From: Moniliophthora roreri
Taxonomy: Eukaryota > Basidiomycota > Agaricomycetes > Agaricales > Marasmiaceae
Length of the DNA stretch: 64,000 bases
Direction of reading: 5' to 3'
Assembly (NCBI GenBank): GCA_001466705.2
Contig: LATX02000226.1
Location: 238,611-302,610, forward strand
The translations under genes were made by a program, and so were the position numbers. Below are positions 46,664 to 57,906 of this stretch, in pieces. Under the pieces are notes generated by a model. That model made no database searches, was not told where the DNA came from, and was given only the letters and a program-made list of their open reading frames with translations. Within the stretch, counting starts at the first letter, position 1; each line of letters begins with the position of its first letter.

Positions 46664-47487
46664 AGCAGAGGATAGGGAAGGAGCGGAGGGAGATCAAGGT
46701 GCTAAGAGAATCGGCTTCGGTTATTTATATTGCGCACGGAGAGAAAGAGGATCAAGAATTACATCAGGGAAGCGCTAGTCCAAGAAGCTTCCGAATAACG
46801 GTAGTGGCCACTTTGCATATCTCTGATATGTTGTCTCCACGTGCCAGGGATCCTTGTCTTCGTTCGTTGGGCCTATTTTACCCGTAAAGGAGGAACCGAG
46901 ATTCAGCAAAAAAAAAACGGTCCATGAGCACCGAGGTCTCCCGAATTTCGAAACCAATGACATACCGCATACCGAACAAGGTGTCATCGAAAGTTCCTTT
47001 ACATATCATCGCTTGATATATCTCCCGTCTTCTTGTATACTGTAAGACTGGACTAATCCTCCGATTTTGTCGTGTGCGACAAGTGGTTAGCATAGGTTAG
47101 GGTGATGGAGCGAAAGAAGGATGTGATAGAGTTCACACGCACCAGGCTCTCATCACTACCACGGGAAAAAGGTGCGCCCTTCATTTCGCCTCCAAACGAT
47201 ATGTTCTGAGTTTCTCAATTTCTATCGACATGAAGACATTTTTCCAAAAGTCGAGCCCTGGGGAGTTAATTAGAATCTTTTCGGCGTGAACTCGCCGCGT
47301 TTGTTTGACTTCTAATACCATGCTCAACAGGCGACTAGTCTATCACTTGGAAGAACGGAACGTCTCATCGACAGAAGAGCAAGGCCAAATCTTGAGTATC
47401 TCTCAGGAACTGCGATGCAGATACGCGATAAAAGACTCGGAAGATCAACTTGCAGCCGAAAACGCCAGAAAACTCTTTCAATGGTTG
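46664..47487. other. Intergenic region 5' of MFS-B
   Basis: Holds the MFS-B promoter. The frame at 47305-47550 (LNRRLVYHLEERNVSSTEEQ...) is open and helical, but its 3' end runs into a hairpin arm, so I do not call it a gene. A 10-bp A tract occurs near 46909-46918. Confidence 0.35.
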
Positions 47488-47700
47488 TTACAGCTATTTA
47501 CAAAAAATAATGGAAATGATTGCATTTCGTTTTGGGTTGATGTCATGTAAGAGTAAACGAGTGAGAGTTGAGTACGTTGAGTAAACGCCGCGTGTAACGG
47601 CGACGAGCAGTCGCAACTCACTCTTACGACTTGGATGACATCAGCACAAAACAAAATGCAAATCATTTCCATTCCATTATTTTCGCAAACAGCTGTAAAT
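47488..47700. repeat. Long imperfect inverted repeat (hairpin)
   Basis: The left arm is 47488-47571 and the right arm 47614-47700. Shared words read from the left arm are 'ttacagct', 'aaaataatgga', 'ggaaatgat', 'tgcattt', 'gttttg', 'tgatgtcat', 'gtaagagt' and 'gagttg'; the right arm carries their reverse complements. The loop of about 40 bp contains a second small hairpin (cgccgcgtgtaacggcg). It may be a fold-back MITE or a hairpin RNA precursor. No target-site duplication could be fixed. Confidence 0.8.
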
Positions 47701-49000
47701 CTCTGACTATTGAAGTTCAAGTGTGGACATGTGGGGGTTTAGGTGCGTTCCTGCTTATTCTTCTTGCTACGAGGCCTCTCTCAAATGTGTCGCTTTGCCT
47801 ATTATTCCACAAGCAGCAGACATTCGGAGTTCCGTAGGCGAACTTTCTTGAAGTCAGTCCTGGCATCCCTACCAAACTTGGAATTAATATTCGGAATAAC
47901 GATGCCATGAATATCATTTACCACATTTATTTCGACTGCAAAGAAACTGGGTCGAGGCGGGGAGGTGAGGTGATTGATTTTTGCTTTTTGTCGTGGAATC
48001 CAAGCCAACGTTCTACATAGCTTTCAAATTTATCACATGCAAATTTCAGAACTGACCAAAGGCGCTCTCGGGAACTCACTGGTGATTAGTATAGATCTGG
48101 GATAGGGTGAGAATCATTCTTTGTGTACTTCTCGTTTCTGAATTGGTATGGCTGCCTATAGCTACTAGCTCGACTCTGACGCTATGTATTCTCGGAGAGA
48201 CAAGTGCGAAAAGATCGAGGAATTTTCGTATGATTACGTGCCCATTTGCCCCAAACGGACCTATCGTGTGCAGAATCTTCGTGTGCAACCCCTTTCGTGC
48301 TGATCTAGAGCGATTTTTTCTCGTGACCAAGATCCGAAGAGGTCTCTTTGCGTGGAAGTACCGTAACCTGATCGGTGAGCGATCGGCAACGAGAGACATA
48401 TCACCGAGTTTCCGCAAGCAGCGGAATTGCATGTCTGTTATTCACCGAATTCTGGAAGGGCCACTGATTCAAAGCTTACCGAGGCGAGTATACATGTTCG
48501 TGTCAATGAGCTGCTTCTGAAATTCGATTCAGCGGCCCGACGAATACGGTGTACAACAACATGCCGAGCGCAAGCGAAAATACCGATGTTGAGGAAGCGA
48601 AGAACGTCATATTTGATTTGTTCCTAGTCTCTCGCAGACTAGGGCGAACTTCTGTAACCGTGGCGACAACAACTTCTGTCATTTCCGGACTGAAGATAGA
48701 GACGTTCTCCCGCCCAACGCGGGCCTTACGGGTTTCTGATGGGCTTTGCAATAGTCTGCGCTGACAGACTGCCTGGAAAGGCTGTATGATGAGTACATCC
48801 CGAAGGACTTCTCCACCATTCTGACTGACATTGGAATTCCAAGGTGCCTTGTTGGCATTGCCACGAGCGCTTCGCCTGCTGTGTTCAATGCTCACCAATT
48901 CAACACAGTGTGGGACTCAAGCGCTCACTGCCGCCGCTCGCCATCCAGGGTCAGTTTTCTCAATCACGGATACCGGAGGAGTAAGGTCATAAATATCCCA
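47701..49000 (+). other. Possible decayed coding sequence
   Basis: Protein-like stretches lie in different plus frames: about 48204-48300 (DKCEKIEEFSYDYVPICPKR followed by TYRVQNLRVQPLSC), about 48415-48530 (ELHVCYSP and EASIHVRVNELLLKFDS) and about 48782-49000 (YDEYIPKDFSTILTDIGIPR). Stops and frame changes intervene. I do not recognise a family. It could be 5' exons of the gene starting at 49005 or a separate relic. Confidence 0.3.
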
Positions 49001-49004
49001 GAGG

Positions 49005-50063
49005 TTGGCTAGCATTCTTCAATCCTCTCCCCTCCTGGATATGAGCTCACAATTGGAACGTGATAGGCCGACCACTCTCGATTCTACGCAAGAAGAACGG
49101 GATGATTACAATCATACCAACTGCTTTATGCCGGGACACCAGCAACCGTGCCGCGAGTGCGGAGACAATCAGACTTTGAATGACCCTCGCGCACGAGATG
49201 GTGAGTACTGTCAACCCACAATCTAGGTCTACCTCTTGTTTAACCTTGGATGGTGATGTTTGATTTATAGACCAAGGGTCATTTGTCAACCTGAACATGC
49301 CTTCCTACGTGCCGCAGCAAGAACAAGGGAACGAGTTCATAACCTACGTCGACGGAATAGCCCAGGAGGTTCTGAACGATATGCGTGTGCACGGGCGTGA
49401 GTCTCCTTTGCCCGCTGCAACCTTACTTGATAACAACTTGAATCCGTAGCGGGTGGCGTTACCGAAGTATCGAACGTATCGAAAGCTATCGTGAAGACCA
49501 CAGGCGACCTTGCAGTCGTTCAAAACGCTGGCGACCTGATCATGGAAGGAGGTATGTTCATCCAACCCACATGGTCCGAACCAAAATCCTTATCACTACT
49601 GCTGCAGTTCAAATGATCGCCACCGAAAGCGCTGCTAATCGGACAGGACGTCGCTTTGTAACTCATAACATGGGAAATGGTGTAATCACAAATAATGGAT
49701 CCTGTATACCGCGTATGTTGCTTCATTAGTATCCTTCACCGCAGGGAAGATTAACACTATTTTTATCTTTTCATAGAAGAATATATTGCCAGTCGCCAAG
49801 CTCAAATAATCCAAAGTAAGTCAGTAATCATGAATGCATCCGAATCCTCTAGATCTGTACGACAGCGATGGAGACCTATCACGCAATGAATGTCAGAATT
49901 CAAGCCCTTAATGCTCAAAACCCTGCTGCGTCGTCGTCGTCGACCTTGCCACCATTGGTCAATGCGGCCAAATCTGTATGTGTTCCTCTGTTTCAGGCCG
50001 CATTTTGATTAATTGACGTTCGTGCTTGCTTAGGGTGACGGATGGAACGGAGGTCTGCAATGA
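49005..50063 (+). CDS. Small multi-exon protein of unknown function
   Basis: A consistent exon chain reads MASILQSSPLLDMSSQLERD, ERDDYNHTNCFMPGHQQPCR with ECGDNQTLNDPRARD, QGSFVNLNMPSYVPQQEQGN, EFITYVDGIAQEVLNDMRVH, GGVTEVSNVSKAIVKTTGDL, QMIATESAANRTGRRFVTHN, NGVITNNGSCIP, EYIASRQAQIIQ and a last part with MNVRIQALNAQNPAASSSST, ending DGWNGGLQ at about 50063. Introns are 50-60 bp with GT-AG ends, except that some phases were not checked exactly. No transmembrane segment or signal is seen and no known domain. A 5' extension upstream of 49005 is possible. Confidence 0.45.
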
Positions 50064-51107
50064 GCGTTGCAATCCATCGCTATTCATATTACAATCCCCG
50101 GGCCTTCTTTCCACTTCGTTTTGGTACGATTTCTATGGACACCACGGTATCGGCTATAGTATAAATATCAGCCTAGGTAACAGCTCTCAATAGCGCCAAG
50201 ATGTATTAGGCTCCTCGGACACTCCAATCCGCCTTATATTTCTAGATACCAACAGAAGTCCGTGTTGAGTCTCTCGTGTACGTAGTACAAGTGCCAACTC
50301 TCCAACTTTCCTGCAGTTTTTCTTCCAATCCACGAACTGCTCTAGTCATTCCCTTGAGTGATTTCCGTAACTCATGCCGACATTTTCCATGGTTAACACA
50401 TGAGTGCGGGGTTCAAATTAGTGCCGAAATTTCCTACCCAAAAAGTCTAAATACTGTACAGTTGTCGGTAATTCCCGTCGGCAATCCACGAAGTAGCGAG
50501 ACGCGTCCACGTCCGCGTCATTCAGACACCGGCAATACTTCTACGGTAGCTGTAGGCTCCTTGGTTCTCATCCATACTGTGGGGGGAGGTTTCAGGTGTG
50601 TTTCCAAGTGATAATCCGCAATATTATTCTCACTGTGCTTGCAGAGACCGTATCTATCATGTCAATACGTGAATCATACAAAATGGAACACATTCAGCCG
50701 TCTATAATGCTGCATTACTAGGCTACCCATATCATACTAAATGGCTGCTCTGAAGGTTTCAGGCCAGTCTGTAGCGTCACACGCACTCTGAAGTTCAATT
50801 TGGCTGGAAGTACCAGTTGGGGGGATATTAGGTGTGTGTCATTGTATCTCAGACGCTGTTCTTCCTGAAACCATGCATCTACAAGATCACCGATTCTATC
50901 GAGAGGCTGTTCAAACCAAACCTTAAGCTACAATGGCTCAATAACAGACACCTTTCTAGTGGTTGGTAATGAGCCGGTGTCTCTGTTGCTGCTGCTAGAC
51001 TCTCCGTGCTGTACTGTACATGCTCTGGAATATCGACATGCCTACCACGCCTTATGGAATACCCACTTCTATTATCCTCGTTCATGATTTTACTCGTTCT
51101 TCACTAC
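50064..51107. other. Intergenic region, nothing recognised
   Basis: The frame at 50276-50611 shows no domain and no splice context. No tRNA or repeat is seen before the inverted repeats starting at about 51108. Confidence 0.35.
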
Positions 51108-51547
51108 AGTCGGACATCACATAGTGCATAGCATTGGGGTAGTCACCTGCCTATGTATGATGAGGTATTATGGAACATGAGATGAGCTGTTATACTCTCT
51201 ACTTCCATGTTTTGGCAAGAAGTTTCACCCTTCTTGTTATGATTGTGTATTAATAACTCTAATAACATAGTTCTACTACTATCTTTTGATGCTTGAAGCC
51301 GACATAGAACCTCTTTTCTGTGCGTCGTTGCAAGGAGGCGAGCGAACTGGTCGTGAGAGTTTTTAACTTCGTGGGAGCTAAAAGCTGTATGAGGAATCGG
51401 GCACCCTTCTATCCTGCCCTACACCCACAAGCGCTAGATCATATACAGTCCGACATCTCATAATGCATGATACCCCCGCTATTCACGCCGGCAACTTCTC
51501 GATGCCAGAACACATCTCATATTCCATAATACCTCATCATGCATAGG
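51108..51547. repeat. Inverted repeat pair with 35-bp arms and accompanying direct repeat
   Basis: The arm at 51150-51184 (cctatgtatgatgaggtatt...) matches the reverse complement of 51513-51547 with two mismatches. Just outside or inside these arms a 22-bp word occurs in direct orientation at about 51108 ('cagtcggacatcacatagtg') and 51446 ('cagtccgacatctcataatg'). The 330 bp between the arms carries no gene. The layout resembles a small non-autonomous element or a rearranged duplicate. Confidence 0.75.
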
Positions 51548-51587
51548 CCGATGACTGCATTAGTACGCCATCATGATGCTGACCGCC

Positions 51588-51706
51588 AAAGACAAGGAGT
51601 ATATGTCAGATTGCTAACGATGAAGCTTCTTTTCATCGCTTCTACTTGTCAAAGACAAGAGTTATATGTCAGATTGCTAACGATGAGGCCTCTTCTCATC
51701 ACTTAT
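51588..51706 (+). repeat. 63-bp tandem repeat, two copies
   Basis: Unit 1 is 51588-51650 and unit 2 begins at 51651. Both carry 'aaagacaag', 'atatgtcagattgctaacga' and 'cttctcatc' or 'cttttcatc'. The second unit ends in a T-rich tract just before the start codon of the DUF6533 gene at 51733, so the repeat lies in its promoter or 5' UTR. Confidence 0.85.
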
Positions 51707-51732
51707 TTTTCTTTTTTTCCCTTTTCGTCAAC

Positions 51733-53492
51733 ATGGCGGAGGAACCATGGGCATTGGTGCATTACATGGAGGCACTTCGCGTTGTGGTGGTATGCCATCC
51801 TTATTGCATTTTCGTTCAAGGAGCTGATTTTCCAATGTAGTATGTTGAATGTCAGCCGTGTTTTTCATCTCCTTTGGTGTATAGGCGTTCTGACGATTTG
51901 GATTTGCGTAGACGCTACTATTGCCGTTTTGGTGCGTTTCGCTCCGCCTACTTGGGTTATCACCGATTCTGAGTTCATGTTCTAGTTTTATGACTACCTC
52001 CTTACCATGGGCAAGACTAATTCAACCCTCCGCATTCCCTCCCACTCATGCTCGCCCTGAAATCTGAATAGGTCGAGAAATCCAATTCGTATGGGACAGA
52101 ACTCCATGGTGTCTAGGTCGAGCACTCTTCTTTATTACGCGCTACATGCCATTTGTTGGAACGTTCCTCACTCTACATGTACGCGGTCTCCTTTCGAACT
52201 CGAAATATACACCGCTTACAACTCACACCAGGCCGATCTGATACGTTACGAGTCTTTGGCGAGCTGTACAAGATGGACGCAGGCGGCCGTTTGTGAGTAC
52301 TCATGACAGATATTCAAGCATAGATCTGACGAGGAGTTAAGATGTCAACCTAGTCCATATAGTTGTCGCAGAAAGTACGTGATGATACCACTTTCTCAAT
52401 ACAGGCGCGCGCTCAACCGTCTTATATGCTGCAAGTTATCCTCACATTACGGGTGGTGGCAATATGGCATCGAAACCGAAAGATCGCTATCTCATTAATA
52501 GTCATCTCCATCGGACTCTTACTAGTGGCGGTCGTGGCGGTGGCAAGGGTTCGGATTGAAAAGAATCGTATGTCTTTGGCCGGTCTCGGTACCTTGTGCT
52601 AAATATTCTTAAGCTTTTGGGGATGCATTGCATGTGGCGTATGGGGTATGTCCCCCGGTCTTCGCCAGCTCCCATGTGCTTTCAGTGGCAATTATGGCCT
52701 TGGTAGCTTATGAGACCGGTGAGAGTTTACAGGTCTTTTATGTCGCTATTATTGACCAACAACGCTATTGACAGTATTACTCGTCCTAACGTTAATCAAG
52801 GCTGTTGAACATTGTGAGTTTGACTCACGCTGTCGACATGAGATTGCTGCCTAACGCCTAGTGGCAGGGCGGGAACTTGGGAGCTCATCATTTCTCAAAG
52901 TGTTCTTTGCTGATGGTGAGTGTGAACTTGCGAGACTTTCTGTGGACAAGACTAATACTTGTGCAGGACTATCGTACAACTTTTTTATCCTAGGCGCGTC
53001 CCTCAACCAAGTCTTCTCGGATCTCGACTGATCTTATGATATAGCGAGCTCAACGGCCAGCATAATAATTCGATACCGGGCACCGGTAGGTCTTTTCAAC
53101 CTCTCTGAAACGAATAATTCTAAGTGCCAATTAACTTGACCTATTAGTCTGACTATATCAACCTCCTAGCGACGTACGTATCTTCCATACATTTCCCATC
53201 CAGAGACGCAAAATGAAACCATACCTGCAGGCTACAACCCGTACTACATTCCATACTCACCGGTCGAATGATGCTTCATCTCAGACGGGACGCCGTGCTC
53301 GCAGGGCACCTGGATACCTTGCAAACGGGTACATATCTTTTCACGTCGACGCCTCAAACTGGCATTTTATCAATTCAGACGAGTGGTGCCAATTCCATGA
53401 ATCCTATCGACTTTGATGAGATGGGGGCATTTACAGACGTCGGTCTGATGGATTCTCAAACACGTGCAAGATCATGGTTTGGGGAGCGGTGA
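51733..53492 (+). CDS. DUF6533-type multi-pass membrane protein
   Basis: The predicted protein starts MAEEPWALVHYMEALRVVV. The DUF6533-like signature follows across three introns: TIWICVDATIAVL, YDYLLTMG, EIQFVWDRTPWCLGRALFFI and TRYMPFVGTFLTL. Next are a lumenal or extracellular ADLIRYESLASCTRWTQAAV with a Cys, LTLRVVAIWHRNRKIAISLI, VISIGLLLVAVVAVARVRIE and further short TM exons. The C terminus reads NRMMLHLRRDAVLAGHLDTL and ends RSWFGER. Large families of this type, without known function, occur throughout Agaricomycetes. The fold is seven-helix-like. More than ten very short exons are required and several junctions between 52600 and 53200 were not fixed. Confidence 0.65.
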
Positions 53493-53550
53493 TCATCAAG
53501 AGCAATAAAATGTTCATATTCTATATTAGATCAATGTTCAATGCGGCGCA

Positions 53551-54419
53551 TCACGCTGAGCCCAAATCCAATGTCGACTGGGATGCGGGGAGTGTCTGAA
53601 TAGTTTCTGGAGAAGTATTGACGATCGTCCGGTCTCTGTGAAGTGTCGGCCAGCGGTACATATGGAATAATTCAGATTGCCATTCCCGATACTGGTTCCG
53701 AGACTCATTCGAGAGTCGGTTCCCTGCAGATAGAAATCTCGTTTCAGCTAGGAAAGAGTACGTGGTAAAGATACCAGTGTTACTATGACTGGATGGAGTG
53801 AGCAAGTAATGAGTACTAAACAGTAGACCATGGTTGAGAACAGCCTTCCTTTCCCCGTACAAATTTGAAGCACATGCGGCATGTATGATCAACAAGACGG
53901 GTACCTACATTGACCCTGATTCCAAACATAACTGGTAAAAGATAATGTACGACCATAACACAGCAATGTACATGCTTGCATCGTCAGGGTGGGTTTGCCT
54001 AGGGGAGACTACAGACGGGCCGTATCCGTATAGTACGGCATCTTGAGGGCGCTCACCTTTATTGCAAGGAACCAGGGCCTCACAGGATTCGTAACCGAAA
54101 GTAGTTCGGCAGGACAACGGCAGGGTCATCAAAAGGATCATAATCCCGAGCGTTGGGAAATTTCAGTCTCCGCTACCGCTTTTTGACCATTACGCTCATC
54201 TGCCCTCACGTTGGCTTGACTGTCGCCCATTGCATCCAGCACCCGATTCCTGACTGGTGAACTGTGAAGGAAGAATGAAGATTTTCTCGGACTCGGGAAT
54301 GGAGGCGTTTTGCATTTCTTCCGACGGGAAAGGGACCAGGGGGGAAGAGGACAGTCTTGCCCATTCGGGCTAAAGTGAGTATCACTTTCTGCATTACTCC
54401 AGGTTAGCTTCTGAATCAA
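53551..54419 (-). CDS. Possible small membrane or secreted protein, uncertain model
   Basis: Minus-strand frames MGDSQANVRADERNGQKAVA (from about 54226), ILLMTLPLSCRTTFGYESCE with ALVPCNK, and a downstream hydrophobic FSTMVYCLVLITCSLHPVIV can be linked by plausible introns, but the junctions are not unique. A similar exon style is seen in the DUF6533 gene next door. I cannot identify a family. It may be a decayed relative of its neighbour or not a gene. Confidence 0.25.
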
Positions 54420-55039
54420 AAATGGCTACCTGCAGTTACCGGCTCGACTTCGACTCGGACACCAGAGATTCCCATATCCGATACCTTCCGAAAGTCGGCA
54501 TTCAGCGGATTGTTGCCGAAGGTATTCTCTTGTGAGTGCTGAGCATCGGGTAACCAACTTGACTCTTAAACGTTCCAGATGCTCCATGGGCAACACAGTA
54601 GACTTGTGACGTTGTCGCTTGGTACCCTCAAACCATGGCACGGTTGCAGTTGCCTGGTCAGAATGGTCATGGGAAGAGCTCCCGGCGGGTCCGTTCATCG
54701 TCATATCTTTTTCATTATGGTAAGGTGGAAATCCCTCTTGACAGAGACCTGTAACATCAGTGGCAATCTGGGATGGCTGCAATTCCCATCAGCGAATATC
54801 ATTCAGTTCGACACCTTTCATCAACGACGACAGGAGTCTCCGTATGGTCGCACTAATTCAGCTCAGATGTACCGATGTACAATCATCATATGTTTTCATG
54901 AACCTTCGTCGTGAAGCGGGCCTGGTCAAGCCATTGCGGTTATGGGTCTTACCCAGTATTTAACCTATGGACGGGAAGCGGATTGCCCAAGGATCACCTT
55001 TCGTTTGATTCTGCGCCTCATCGTCTAAGAGTGAAGACC
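54420..55039. other. Intergenic region before the FAD oxidase
   Basis: No supported gene. Overlapping frames on both strands have no domain. The stretch holds the promoter of the flavin oxidase gene. Confidence 0.35.
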
Positions 55040-57160
55040 ATGCTCAGATACGCCGTGCTAGCAGTTTTCCACGCCAGTCTCTGGTCTTCAACATGGTCTC
55101 ATCCTACTGAACTCAACACCCGAAGTCTTCAGTACAAAGTCTGCCTTCAGATCAAGCGCGAAATCTCCTCAGCTTCGGACGTGTATTTTGCTGGTACGTG
55201 ATATCAGCTTTGTCGGATGCACAGCACGTTGAACACCACCATATATAGGCGACCCCCTTTACGTGAAAGGTGTCGAGCACTGGGCGACATCCAGCTCAGA
55301 CGTTGCGGAATGCGTCGTGGAACCTGGTACTACAGCGGACCTGGGTATTATTGTAAGTGTCGCCGAACTGGCTGGCGACGCGGGCAATCTCGAAGATTTA
55401 GACGCCTAACATCTTCCGTTCAGCTCGGAATATTGGGAGAAACTCGGACGCCATTCGCTGTGCGTTAATTTTGCTCTCTATCACTTTGTCTAGATTCTGT
55501 TATTCTGATGCCATACTGTAGGTTAAAGGTGGAGGACATGCCTCTAATCCTGGTTTTTCCTCAACAACCGGCGTGCAAATCGCCATGTCCCGGTTCTCTG
55601 AAGTAACGTACAATGCCCAGTCTCAAACGGCTGTTATTGGTGCTGGCCTCATTTGGGACGATGTCTATGCCGCCCTTGCACCCTACAACGTCAACGTTGT
55701 GGGAGGGCGTGTCACGGGTGTTGGTGTAGCGGGTTTTACCCTCGGTGGAGGTGAGGTCCCAGTATTCATCTCTTTTCGCTGATACTCTACTGACCTTGCT
55801 TAAGGTTACTCGTGGCTAACGAATCAGCACGGTTTGACGATTGACACCGTTGTTGCGTTCGAATTGGTTCAAACAGACGGAACTGCGATCACCGTCACCG
55901 AAACGTCAGACCCAGATCTTTTCCTCTCATTAAAGGTGAGGATCTCGGTTTGAAATGTTGAGTTGACATAGTACTGATATCTTGACTGAACCAGGGGGGT
56001 TTAAACAATTTTGTAAGCGATTCATCGCCTCTTTTAATTAAGTTGGCCGTTCGTTGACTGTTGTGCTATCCTCGAAGGGCATAGTCACTCGGTTTACTCT
56101 GAAGACCTTTCCCCAAGGCCAAGTCTGGGTACGCTTTGCTAGCTAATTTTAATTGCTTGTCATTAAAATATGTTTGCGTTATCAGGGTGGAGTGATCCTG
56201 TTCAGCTCTGTGGTCCTGGACGATGTCAACGCAGCCTGTGAGCAATTCGCCTCGACCGTGTCAGACCCCAAGGCCTCCATTATCACCACGTACAACTTTG
56301 CTTCCGGGGATGTAAGTGGTATTTGGGCGTTCTTACGGTTATACTGAGGGCTTTCGATATAGATTAGCGTTCTCCAAATTCTCTTCTACGATGGTCCATA
56401 CCCCCCAGCTGGCATTTTCGACGACTTCCTTGCTATTCCCTTCTTGACTAAAGACGTGGAAACAAGGGATTTCCTATCGCTTGTTCAGTCTTCACCTGCA
56501 AATGCTACTGCGGGACAAAGGCAAGTATCTTTTCCAAATCACCGTGATGTATCTATACTGATCTATTCATGCAGGGGTATCTTCGACACCGTCCCACTGC
56601 TTGAGGTCACTCCCACTATCCTGGATGCCATCGTCAACGAGACTAGGGTGAATATTGTCGATATTACTATACAGTCCAATGTGTCACTGATAACCACTCA
56701 TTCAGTACTGGGGTTCTCGACTCTCTTCACTTGACTCGGGTACCTTGGCGTCCTACGCTGTGGAACCTTTCCTTCCATCCATTCTCTCCCATACAACGCT
56801 TGCCTCCGCCTACCCACCTACTCGGACAACAGCATTTCTCCCGCTTAACCTCTATTATGCATGGCTTCTTCCTTCCTTCGACAACGATTCCCAGGATGCC
56901 GCCCGGGAAAGTGTCAGGTATCTTACCGAAGTTGCGCTTGCGGAAGGACAAACGGGTGTTGATACTGCTGCGTTGTACCCCAAGTCAGTTTCTTTCGATG
57001 CTCCTCGTTAATGAATCACTGATTTTTTCTTCTCAGCTACGCTATCTATGACGTGCCCGTATCAAGGTTGTATGGTTCTAATGTGGCAACGATGCAGGCT
57101 GTGAAGGCGAGGGTAGATCCAAGTAATGTTATGGGGTTGGCTGGAGGTTTCAAGATTTGA
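55040..57160 (+). CDS. Secreted FAD-linked oxidase (BBE/PCMH type)
   Basis: A flavoprotein oxidase of the berberine-bridge/oxygen-dependent FAD-linked family, with PCMH FAD domain and C-terminal BBE segment. It begins MLRYAVLAVFHASLWSSTWS, a signal peptide. The FAD domain has HWATSSSDVAECVVEPGTTA, LGILGETRTPFAVKGGGHAS with the His for covalent flavin, NPGFSSTTGVQIAMSRFSEV, GAGLIWDDVYAALAPYNVNV, GGRVTGVGVAGFTLGGGYSW and LTNQHGLTIDTVVAFELV. The C-terminal part includes NETR, WGSRLSSLDSGTLASYAVEP and ALYPNYAIYDVPVSRLYGSN, ending NVMGLAGGFKI. About nine introns. In bicovalent relatives a Cys follows GAG; here it is Leu, so only the His link is expected. Substrate (sugar or phenolic) is unknown. 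Confidence 0.88.
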
Positions 57161-57906
57161 TCCCAAGGACTATATATATGTCGTTTTATCGTTTTACAGT
57201 ATAATATTTAGTGTTTAATAAACGAACAATCGGAACATCATCTCTTAGGCTCACGGCGAAACCGTAGATGTTTGGATATAGATGTTCTGTCACATGTAGC
57301 GTGCCTTCGGAATCCAGGCTTGTAAATTAGACGTCGACACCCCGCAGCCTGTCATTCCCTCCTTAACCTCCACCATCATCTCGACTTTTCAACAGGAACT
57401 TCAAGTCTCCAGCCTGACACGTATCCCGGGTTCTTAGTCCTCTTTCAGCCAAGTTACTCCTGTTATTCTCTCAACGCCGCTAGATCTTGTGCTCAATGTT
57501 ACCGACTAAACAATACCCAAAAGAGATAAACCCCGAGTGTTTTTAATCAACCATAAACGTGAAAGTAGTGGATGCGGACAGAGAGGACTCGGGCATAAAG
57601 GTACGTATAAAAACATCAGCGCCATTGACTCTCCATCAGTGCCTGCAGCGAATAGCCTGACTACGGGTAAGCTACCGCCATCGACGGTCTCATTTGCTCT
57701 CGGCTAAACTCCCGCCTATTCTCACTAGGGGTAAAACCGTATGTCATGCACTCGGTGCAATGAAAATCATGCAATGATGTACTATACAATGCGGGAGTGC
57801 GTGCCCCTCTGGCTGGGACCAACAACAACAAACATACTAAATACTATCTCCTTCACGCAAGCATAAATTTCTACACCTACACCTAACAAGTCCACAACTT
57901 TGGATT
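57161..57906. other. Convergent intergenic region
   Basis: The region between the 3' ends of the FAD oxidase and the DnaJ gene. AT-rich 3' UTR-like sequence with 'aataaa'-like motifs near 57215-57222. No gene or repeat is recognised. Confidence 0.45.

Noticed and set aside
47305..47550. 81-residue open frame starting LNRRLVYHLEERN
   Set aside because: It reads into the arm of the long hairpin and shows no domain, so a chance frame is more likely.
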